DNA from: Eretmocerus hayati
Lineage: Eukaryota > Arthropoda > Insecta > Hymenoptera > Aphelinidae
DNA: 64,000 nucleotides
Assembly: GCA_029851415.1 (NCBI GenBank)
Contig: CM056742.1
Span: forward strand, 92,184,748 to 92,248,747
Direction of reading: 5' to 3'
The notes beneath the pieces were generated by a model, which saw only the letters and a program-made list of their open reading frames with translations, was not told where the DNA came from and searched no databases. Made by a program: the position numbers and the translations under genes. Numbering within the stretch: the first letter of the stretch is position 1; every line of letters starts with the position of its first letter. Shown here in pieces: positions 39,201 to 51,200 of the stretch.

Positions 39201-42200
39201 TTATACATAGATGCACTTCTGAACCGTATGATTAATGATGGGTACTTTGCATCCTGCAGCCTTCATCATTGATCACATATTCGAACCTCACGAGCTATGA
39301 CATATTTCTCGAGCGTATGAATACAACAAAAGCATTCATTTCCCTTCATGAAAATTACAGTACTTCATTGAAAATCGAATTTTTGAACTTATGTCGCTGC
39401 GATCGTGATGCTTTTAAAAATCGATATCAAAATCAGCTGGTGATCTCTTTCGTCATAAAGTCACCGTGAATATCGTTAATTTCGGGAAACTGGCTGATGC
39501 TTCGTCCAGGTCCAGTTATGACTCTATCTCTTCAGGTACTCAACTCGTACATACTCTGAATGCTCAAAACTGTAGAAACGCTCTTTTTGGGGCGTTGAAT
39601 TCAAATAACACTTTTTGGTGAGCAATTGCAAAGAAAATCGTAATCGTATCACGTAAAAACGATAAAAGCCGTCTACCCATACAGTTGTTGCCCATCTCAG
39701 CGCTTGTAGCCACTCGCGCATTTATTTATTGTAGATATGTTTTTTATATTAACATATCCATATATTCAATGTTGGAATGTTATTTGTAATATCGCATGGT
39801 TGTTAAAGCTAGTCCGTAGTTCGCCGCCATATTGAATATGGCCTCGAATCCGTTCGGAGGGTAAGTCGAATTCTACTTGACCAAATTACTTGGGATTTAC
39901 GTGCACTTACAGAATGCATATCTAAAGGAGGGAACGAAGCCAAATATGTCAATTTCACTCAAAAAAGTATCCGGACGATGTTTACTCGAGACGTCGTAGG
40001 TAGGGTCCCTAGAAGGGGGTCTCGACACGATCCGCCATATTCAGACAAATCCGGTAGATATAGGTATACAAAAAGTATTAGTTTGTCTGAATATGGCGAC
40101 GATTTACCCAGGGGTGAGAGAACTGTGTCGAGACCCCTTTCTAGTGACCCTAGTCGTAGGTGGCCGCTCATTAGTAGACGACATTTCTGTACACCTTGTC
40201 TGGATACTTTTTTGGAGCACATTGACACATTTGGCTCCGCAACTTCCTTCAGACATGCTTTCTGTGAGTGCATGTAGAATTCCAAGTCATTTGGTTGAGT
40301 AAAAATCGACGAATCCACCGAACGGAATCAAGGCTACATTCAATATGGCGGCTGACCACGGCCTGGCCTTAATTGTTCTTTGAGCGTTTATCTATCGTAT
40401 GCGGGAAGTTCTGGAGTGATGTACACCCACTATTTCTTCCATAAAAGTCTAATACTGACCAAAAATACTCAGTTCTTGCAATAATAACTCAAAAAGGGCG
40501 GCTACTGGGGGGTGTGCGGCTATTGGTGCCACCACCTTACCGTTACAGATGATAATTGAAACTTTACCTCGTTGTTATCTTCACTTCCTGCGAGAAGCTC
40601 ATAATTCGGAATCCTCCATGGTATATCAACATTCTCTTTCTCTACCCGAAGGTCTCTCTCGAACGAATCTGTGGAAGATGGAATTATTATCACACAGTTG
40701 TGAAATTCACCATTATTCAAGCTCCTTCTCGAATTCTAACGATGCTCGCAAATCCCGACTTCAACTTTGTCTAGAAAAAATTCGATAATTCGGAAGAGAA
40801 AATGTTTAGGCTGTATGGCCATACTTCATCCCAAGAGTCGGAACTATTTCCCTCGAAACGCCCACAAAAGTCGAGCTTTCGAAGATCTGCAGATATCAAA
40901 CTCATAGAAAAGAACTATTTGCATGTTGCCATGAGTGGAACACGCTTCTAAGATATGTCCAATCGCCTACTAGATTCACTGGACTCACAGTGTGATGAGA
41001 CCGACCAGACTCAACCTTGTATGATATGAAATTCAGCGTTGATGATTACCTTCGCCATCAGAGTCGAATAGTCCTTCAATATCCCGGATATCTATTCGGA
41101 TATTATAGTTATTGGTCCCAGCTACTTCTCCTACGCAGATGGCATCTAATGTGCCCGATGAAGAATTCTCCACATCATTTTGATCGTTGTCATCTTCGAA
41201 GTCTACAACGGATGTTAATGTGATAATGAGAATTTGCTTTCAATCGTCACTGACTGTGGTCCATTTCAAAAGTATGTTCATATCATGTGGATGCCACAAA
41301 ATATGAACATTATATCAATATCACTCCAAGAACAATGGAAGAATTAAATACTAGAATACATTCCATGCTGAAAATCATTCCGTGAGACCCCATTGGATCC
41401 CATAGGACTCCGTGGAACCTGGCCCTGGGAAAATTTTTAATCTTGATATTTTGCAAAATTGGGCATCGAAGACATGAAGCATACAAATTCGATCGAAATT
41501 TTGTGTGATACACATTTTTGATGCCCAATTCCACAAAATATCAAGATCAAAAGTTTTCCCAGGGCCAGGTCCCAAAGTCATATGGGCTCGCATGAAGTCT
41601 CGCGGGATTATTTTTAGCAGGGTTTGAATCATGGTGAGGATATTCACCATAGCCAGTTTCGCCGTCATTCAGTTCTGCCTCATCATCAACGGGATCCTCA
41701 CACCCCTCTTCGTCGCTCTCATTCTCTTCTTGGCCTTCTGTTACTGCTTCTTCTTCTTCTTCTTCTTCATCTATCGACCATGCAACGAGAAAGATATTAT
41801 TAGCTGTGCATTCATGAGTGGAATTGAGCTCGGATCCTGAGTATCGAAAGTCAGATTCATATGACTGATCGAAATATGTTCTGTATCGTCGCATCGTTAC
41901 TTTCATTATAATCATCAAATTTCAGAAACTCACGGGTGATAGAATAGATTTTTCCCAGCTGGATGTATTTATCCTTCAAGCTGTAGGCCACTTTCGTCAC
42001 CATCATCAGAGGCGTGAAAGTTTTTGGCTTATCCTGCAATAATTTCCAGCATCTCAGCAAGTCAGCTTCATTGAAGATTGTCAAAGCCTTGCGTCTCCGC
42101 TTTGTTGTTCCGAGCGTCTCTCTTTCGACCCGCAGGTTGAAATTGTTGACGCGCAAGATATCTATGAACACATCTGTGGAATGGTGTCTAGTTATCGACT

Positions 42201-45200
42201 AATGGAAGTTTGGAGCTACTTCTGTGTGGACTTTCATATGAGGCGTAATTATGAAGAAAGAAAGTTCAATTGTCAGATAGGCTGGAAAATTCTCCGATGC
42301 AAATAGATTAGAACTATTTCTTACGAGAAAAATTGCAATCATAATTGAAAGTATCAGCAAATGATTTTATGGATAATATAATCATCTTGATGCGGGAATC
42401 TCAATTTTCATATGTGCATGATCTCCGATGTTGCGTATGATTCATTTGATAATCAAACCAGCCAAAAAAGCTTTGGTACATGTTGAGGCAATGGATGAAT
42501 TCCATTCAAAAACGACAAATGAGAATAGTGATTCCCGGGATCGTTTTCTCGTCATTCTTATTCGGTTGTATGGTCCATGATAAATAGTGTTTACCCACTA
42601 GGAGGCCTCAAAAGAGTTTCGGAGATGCCTGTTGAGCCCTTCCTGTTTGACTTTTAGATTCCACAAGATCGGAAAAAAATAATCTTTTCCTCTTAAATTT
42701 CATTCATCTTTTCGAGTTAGGCTCAAGGCAATGCAACGCGATTTGCGCCATTGGACAGATCTCGAAAAAATCTATTGATATCAACTTTGAAGGTTTTTTC
42801 TTTTGCGATTCCAGGACCTGATCAGGCAGAATCCGAGAAAATTAGGTTAGCTTGGTTAAAAGAAATTTCTTTCAAGTTCTCCAAAATTTGATTTTCCATA
42901 CGAAATTGCATGACCTTTCCGATCAAATTAGTCGGATGTTGTTTTTTTGCTATTTTATGCTTTTTTGGTCAATTGTCTAATTTTTCATTCTCTAATCGAT
43001 CACAAAACAGACGTTTCGTAGATGTTCGGAACGTTGTTTCGATACAAAATTGATATGCATGCATGGTCCATAGAAAGCATTCGAGACTCCCAAACATGTT
43101 TCTACGTATGCTCGGGTTAATGGTGATTCGTGAGTAATTTCAATCGAAAGCTGAAGAGATTCCCTTCAAAGTGATCCCTTGCAGAAGTCAATTTCATGTC
43201 CCTACTTGATAACTACGGCAGGTTGATTGTAAAAGAAGGATAGTCAGAGCGCAGTGACCTACCTACCCTGAACCAGAGCCCTGGACTCTTCCCCTACATC
43301 CACGCTGAAGATATGGTGTTAATAATCTCAACGTCTATGGGCCCGTGTATTTTCAGTCCCAAGCGACAAAATTGGACTCGGCAAGTAGCCATTAGCAATC
43401 ATGCGCACGCACAGGGAAATCAATACTTTCTGATTGGTCGGAGAACAGAAAACCAGAAAATCTACCAAAGTACGCATAAAACCGAAAAATACCAACTACT
43501 CATTAGTTTCACCGCGAGGACCGTGTAATCTCAAATAAATTCTCATATTTTGAAAAACTCAGAAGGAATTGCTCCCTGAGACAATCATGTCAGCATGATT
43601 TCTCTGGAATTTGGCTGATCAGGGCCTGGAGTAGACAGGGGGAAACGTTTCAAGATCATTTGCGATGAATCTATACAGAACCTTCTGAAAAAAAACAAAC
43701 TCCGTTGCATTGTTTTGAGCCTAACTCGAGATAGAGGAAATTTAGTAGAAAATATCATGATTTTTATGCTCTGTTGGGATCAAAAAGCAAAACGTGAATA
43801 GCTCCGCAGGCGTCTACGTAATTTTTTTGAGACCTCTTAGTGAGTAAGAACTTCATGTTATGGACCATATGCTGCAATGCAAAATATGAGAAACCGATCT
43901 GAGACATCACGATTTTTCATATGTCGTTTTCTAATGCAATCCATCAATGGTCTCACTCGTAGCTTCTACGCAGCTTTTAGAACTCCCATTTTATCATTGG
44001 GTATGAAAAGTGACCTACTCATAGCATATGGAAAGATTTCAGTGAATAACTTGGAATAGGACTCAGATTTTTCAGTTGCCCTCGACATCAAAATCGAGCA
44101 ATCTTTCATAGATTGATTCGATGAAATGGCTATCGTTTCTAGAGAGGGATCCCTTGGAAAGATGTTGATATAGCTCAGGACAGAGTCAATGTCCCAAAGA
44201 CGTTTTCAATGATTTTCGAACGAACTTTTTATAGATTATCGATCAAGAATTAGCGTACGTTCTCAATTTTCGTACACTTCGAGTATTTTGAAAGGACTTA
44301 CCAATGAACATCCACGGATGAGGCTGCCTGTGCCTAAACAGATAATTGAGGACCTTGTGCATAGACTCCTGTTCATTGTTGGTCTTATCGAGGCTTCCAT
44401 AGACGCAAAATCTCGCAACCCCGCGTCTGAAAAAGGTGGTTCAATGAGGTTTATGCTATTCACAACACCGCGTATTTTCCGTATATTATTTAAGCAACGC
44501 GATGATCGTCGAATGACGCCATTAGATATTCTTCAAAACAGATTCAGTCCTATTAGTCATAACCGAAGAAGAGTTTTACTGAGGTATCGTATGATTTCGA
44601 CTGAGAATGTGATTGAAAGATGACTTTCTTACATTCTCATGCAACAAGAAAAATCCATGGAACCAGTTCTGCAAACTTCGAGCGATTCTCTCGATGATTG
44701 ACATGGTAGTTGGATATCTCAAGAAGAAGAACATAATGGCACGGATTCAGAGTCTAGGGCGCTTAACACCATTAATGAATTTGAATATCTCAGATTATTT
44801 TAGGATAACTCTCACCTTTTGATCCAATATTCATCAAAATATTTGAAGAATTCATTGAAAAAAGTCCCAAACTTCTTCCGTGCGATCTTTTTGATTGCTT
44901 CATACGTCGGTTCAATCGTATCTTGCGGTAAGAGAGCAAGTGCCATCACCATTCTTATCATCAGATGTTTCTCTGGATGATCCTGAAGATTCCGATGAGT
45001 TGCGGCACCTTTCTTAATAGCATTACGCAGTATAGCCTAAGAACCGAATGGAAAATACGATATCGATGATAAAAATGTTTTGAATGATGATTCAAAACAG
45101 TGTATAATCACAATTTTCCGCAAGACTACTGAGCATTGGGCGCCAAATAGCACCCTGAATGCTCAACAGCGTCGTTAAATGAAAAAAAAACTACTGGGCA

Positions 45201-48200
45201 TCATTCTGGAGTCGTTTGATTAATATTCTTATGACTGGTATTGTTCGAAAGGAAATTCAGAAACTACCTCGAGTATAGCTGAGAATTCGCGCAATTTCGA
45301 TGGAATTTTCCACGATTCGCAATTTTTCGAGGAAAAAGATCAAGCAACGCTCTGGAGGACTAATTTTATATCAATGTGTGAGCAAGTGTAGTCAGAAGTT
45401 TCGACCATGTGCTGAACTTCGATTTGGAGATTTCTCTTGTGAACAATTGGTTCAACACTGGAGAAATCTAGGGTGAATCGGAGAGAGGAAAGGTGAATAA
45501 AGCGGAGGCACGCAAGGATTAAATTGATTAATGTATGAGGATTATCTATGATAATAAATTTACTTGTGTGAAATGGAAGTAGCATCCCGTCAGTTTTACA
45601 CCCGGATATACTTTTTTCCAAGCAATCTCCATGGCCTCCTCAAAGTCGGCAATGACTTCTTCGGGTTTCAAATTCGGCCATATCTCATCTCTCACTGCTG
45701 TCAAACAAGCCTCGTAGGCGTGGGCTGTTTTCGATGACATCAGAATCCATATGCAGGGAAAGCACTATTGGAACATCATAAATTAGAGAAAGTAAGGTTC
45801 AATGAGCAGATTTGAATAGAGTTATTGCTGAGTCACGAGCCCTCAATTGATTAGATGAGGACCTATTGTATGAATTCATTGATAGTGAATTGAATGAAAG
45901 AAATCTGATACTATCAATAACTAATAACCCCATCAGCAAATATTATTCGAATTTTTTCCAAGCATTTTTCACAAAAAAGAGGCCCGAGAACTCATAGACA
46001 TATATTTGTACAGGACTGAATGATTAATCGAATACTCATAACATTCACACATGACGATTAGCTTTTTATAGTTGCCCACCCACAATCGAGCACATTGCGG
46101 GTGACTATAAGAAACCACATGTACCTCGTGCCGCAATTGCGGCTTTCCATAACTTGTACTGCAAAGGACAACGAGTAAAATCGTACTATGAAAGATCGGC
46201 ATAGGAATTTATAACAATTTGTTACTGTGGAATATGCTCCAGATTATATCCAGATTATCTAGAAATAAGTCTCACCAAACCAAGAGAACTCACTTTGTCA
46301 TAGTTACGAGCCATGATCGTGAACAGTTGTGTCACGCCATGAACTTTCGGGCGAGATAAAAAAGTGGCATCGTCTTGAAGTATTGTGCAATCCTCGTGAT
46401 CTTCTAAGGTTTGTTCGTCGTAAAGAGCTAAGTGTTTGAATATTTTTTTCCCCTTCTTCGTTTCTACTTTTTCGATAATGACCTTGTAAGATAGTTTTCT
46501 GTTGTTAGGAGGATCGTATTCAAGCAACGCCTGCCCTTCCGGAGTTTCAAAGAACTTGACATAGTCATCAACATTTCGCACTTTCCCACTCCCTTTTTTC
46601 CGGACTGCAGCGCGCCACCGATGCATACTCCTTTCGACTACTCTAGGCGGGAATTCAATAGCTGTATCCGCGTACCTGCCACGAAAAATTGTTATTAAGG
46701 ATTGCCCTCTTCAAGGTAGGTCGAGGACGAACACCATCGCGTCGAAATGAGTTTTCAAGTCAGAGGAACTTCTTTGAGTTTTGAGTAATCCACTGATAGT
46801 CCTTGGAGATTGGAGAGAAAAAACATCCATATTTAGTAAAAAAGCAAGAACAGAGGATCAATGACTATTCTTCCTATAGCTCATAGCACCTTCGTGTAAG
46901 GTTGATTCGTGAAATATAAATGAGTTTGGTCATAATTTACTCCGCTTCGGCTGCAACTCGATGGTATATCGATATGAAATCGGTCCTTTCTGTTTGGACA
47001 GCTTTCCGTAACGCTGCATAAAACTTGACCTTTTTCTCGCCACCTTTTGGGGGAGTGTGGTTGTGGATGCCAGTAACTACTCGATTCCCAGCCGCATCAA
47101 TTTTCAATCTCACAGGACACTTCAGAGACTTTTTCCCAGCCTTGACGCAGTTAAGGTGACTATTCGAGGAATGATAATGAGTAATATACACATATATATC
47201 CAGTGAAACGAAAACGTGAATTAAAAAGTGGAAGATGATTATTCCTTCCCAACGTGTCGAGTTGAACTAATTCGATCACAGCCTCGATGATCATGTATCA
47301 GAACGTGTACAAGACATTCAACGGAAAGACTGTTGAATATGTGTGTGAATTCCTCGAATGTACGAACGAGTATTGACGAAGAGTATGCCACCCTCGGGTC
47401 TATTATCGAAAGATCCGGTTTACTCAATGCATTACAAGATCATGCTAAAGATCATCTCATGATTCATTCTAAGATGTACTTATATTTCACTTGGCGTGCC
47501 ATTAAGATTCAGATGTTCAACAGAATCGGAACACCAGTGAACCCTAAATTAGGGATTGAGAATTCTAGAAATTTAGCGCATTGTTGCCTATGCGTTTTCA
47601 GGAATTTCTAATCCGATATCAGCTTTTTCTCAACGAGAGATACAACCCTCAAAATCTCGGCAAAGCAAATTTCGAATAAAAGCACTCCTAAATTGGGGGT
47701 TCAAGAATTTGCAGATTCCTACCCTCGGCGTCTATGCGTTTCTAAGAGTTCTCAATTCGATTTCAGATTTCTCTCAACTATACAACTCTCAAAAACTCAA
47801 CAATATGAATTTTATCTGAGACTACTAATAGGCTAATATTTCAACCGCTAATTCAGGAGTGTTTGCATTCCAGATTCGTATTGCCACATTTCTGAGGGTT
47901 TTATACTTAGGGCTGTTCGCATTCGCCAGATGTATCTCGTCGAGAAAAAGCTGACATCGGGGGAAAATTTCCTAAAGCTGCATTGGCAATGAAGCTTGAG
48001 ATTTTGCAATCTTCTGAGCCCTATCAACTAATTTTCAACTCTCAAAACGGGCAAAATGTCTTGATAATGAATTCTTCGCAAGAGCAATCAATAGAATCGA
48101 GTTGCGAATGATTACACTCCAATTCTTTGAAGTGGATTTCTACCTTGATCTGGTGAAATTTCCACCCGAAAAGTAATTGAATCTAGCCAGAGGAGTTCGA

Positions 48201-51200
48201 CTGGAAATCCCAGCTCAAATAGGACTGAAACAGTCGTCAAAAATGAACGATAAATTTTGCGCGGACTTTGAGAAAATCAAGGTTGTAATTAGTTCGATTC
48301 GTCGTTGCATTTGATAGCTCTTGAATTTTTGATTGGAAATTTGAGTTATTCAAATTTTGAAAGAAGAAATGGGCAAGATATCGGATGTAAACGTGACTTC
48401 GACCAACGATGGAGAGTACTCACAAAGAGAAGTTTCAAATCGTACCTCAGGCTCAAATAACATACTTCTGCAATTCTCTAAGAATGGAATCATTCGAAAA
48501 AAATTCTGATATTGGATCTATTGGTTCAAAAGGATAGCCAAAGAGGTCAACAACAACACGCTTTTTCACCCGAGTGTTGTACTTGAAACAGTCTCCAGTA
48601 TAATGCTTGGACTGAGATTTTAGTATTTTGGTGTGGAAAACCACCCCAGAACGTCTCGAATGAAGGTCTCATGTCAGTAAATTTTTTGACACGCGTTTCC
48701 ACCCCAAGGAATCAGAATTGTCGATGAGACCTGGTCTGATTGAGCCTTCTTTCGAGTAGGTCAAAATTACGCGATTTCCGTCAAAAAACTCATTTTCACT
48801 CTATTCTCGACTTTCAATCTTTCAAACAGCCGAGATACAACAATTTCGCATCAGATTTCTCAGATTATGGTTATGGCCACGAATCCCAGGAGTCAGAACC
48901 CTTGAGCTGCTAAAAGCTCCTGTGAGGTCGACTGTTCTGGGCACGAATTTTCCGTGTGAGGCTGTTAGTTGAGGCAATTTGGATTTATAAGACTCTGCAG
49001 CACTTAGAAACTCCCCTGGCTTTTGGGAACTTCGTTTCCATATAAATCTCAGCAGGGGAATTTCGAGAGGAATCGAGCTTCAGAGTCATAGATTAACTCA
49101 TCTCTTGTGGCGCAGCCTCACAAACGTTTTTTTCGAAAGGAGGACAAAGTAACCCCCCGAGTGTCAAGAAACCCCACTCGACGGTACCTAGACCATCATG
49201 TATTGATAAATTCTCGATGAATTTGGAACTTACCTTGTCCCATTACCCGATGTTTTGTCGAATTTGAATGGAAAATCGTCATGCCACAGTGCTTCCCTTG
49301 TTTTTCTAGGTTTGCGAAGTCCCGAGTCACTTGGACTTGTCGCACTTGTACTTGGTTCTGTCGAGGGCGTAGTACTAGCCTATGTTGATAAAGATGTTCT
49401 ACTTTCAGGGACTATTGACATTGAGTCTCGGAAGGCAATGTGACATTGGCTGAATGAGAACCCGAGATACATTCGCTGCATTGAACGATCAAAGATCATA
49501 GAAGAATATATCGCGGTTGGGAAGAACCTACGCACAGTCGTAGAGAAGAGACATAGTCAGTGGAAAACGATGTCAGCCCAACTTTTTAGCAATCGACGTG
49601 ATCTGAACGGGAAAGATTATATATATAATAGAGGGGAGTCGAATTCATTTGAATACCGGAAAACGTATTTCGGAGTTGAAATAACAGCGTATAAAAATGT
49701 TTTCTATTCAATTCTATGCATCTTTTGCAACGAATCCAAGCGTGGCCAGTACATTTCTCAGGAATCGATTAAAGGATGTTATCACGACAACACAGCCCCA
49801 CAAAAAATGTTCTGACCTAACTCGCAAACTATACTACCTTCATGTTTTCGGGGTCGCTGAATTCAAATGCGGGGTCAGTTTGGCCCCAGACTGACTACGG
49901 AATTGGATTCAGCACCCACAATTCGAGGTAGGTGCAAAACAAAGTTTGCCTCAATCACCAGCTCCAAGCATTCTCGGAAAATCATGATTTTCGGAGGTTA
50001 TGTCAGAACCTCGACGTGCTGGGCCCAAACTGACACCGGATTCGTATTCAGTGACCCCAAAAATGTAATGGTAGTATAGTTTGCAACTTAAATCATGACT
50101 CTTTTTTGTGGGTCCGTGTAATAAATATCTTGGAAACAAACAAATGTCACACTCACATCGCCAACTGCCTCACCAGCAACCTCTTCTTCAACGTTGTCAG
50201 AATCCAGCCTTTCCATATACTCTTGGATCTTCTCCACTTGCTGCTGTATGAGATGCTGCCGACGTTCTTCTTGGTCTTGATCAGATTGAGATTGAGGTTG
50301 CCTGTTCTCTTTCTCGGGTTGGGGTTGTTGGTTGGATTGTTGTGGAGGCTGCTCTATCTCAGGCACCTTAGATTCGAGCAACGCGATGATTGTATTCGTT
50401 TTTACAACTAATCTCCTCCTCCGTCGTTTTGCACTTTCATTGCCAGCCAAATCAATCTTATCAAGCTCTACTAGCTGCACTGTTAGCATCTCTTCGATGT
50501 ATAAATACTCTAGTTCTTTTCTTGATTTAGCTTTACACAATTTGACTTGTCTCTCCAGTGAATTGAGATCTCGCAGAATGTGATCCATCTTGACTGTGAA
50601 TGGAAAATTCAAGTGATGGAAACTGAAGTTGATGAGATTGAAATAGATTGACCGCAATAGATTCATACTAATCAAACACAATTCATCTGTCAAATGTATT
50701 ATGAGCTCAATATTAGTGAACAGGAATCCAATTCCGTGATTCGAGACTAGGGAACATCAACCATTAGTGCGTTGGTCCTATGAAGAATTCTGTATTCTTG
50801 TAAGATGTATTGTTACACTGATCATTGGTTGTTTTTCAGGTGTAAGTGACTCATCAATCTGATCGTATTTGATTCATGTCAATACAAAATAATTGATCCG
50901 CTGAATGTATCATGAAGTAAATGTTGGTTGACCGTGATCCAGTTCTGCAATTCACAATTGAAACTGATTAAACAATTGGCAGAACAGTGCTGTTGATGGT
51001 TCCCTGTGTCGTGAGATGTGTTGTCGAGACTATCGTTGTACGACGTTGTATGAATTTACCCTTCAAGATTATAGAATTCTGATCAATTATTGTCAATCGA
51101 CACGAATAATATATCACTCACGAGCATAATCAGGTTTCACATTCTTGCAGGAACTATGGGTGGCAGGGGTTGACGTAACTTCAGATTGAGATTCTCCTGC

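Noticed and set aside
48467..48622. Possible extra transposase exon on the minus strand
   Set aside because: It has an acceptor-like TCTCAG and a coding-like stretch (KRVVVDLFGYPFEPIDP), but its phase does not fit between exons 49379-49234 and 47159-46941, which join directly in frame.
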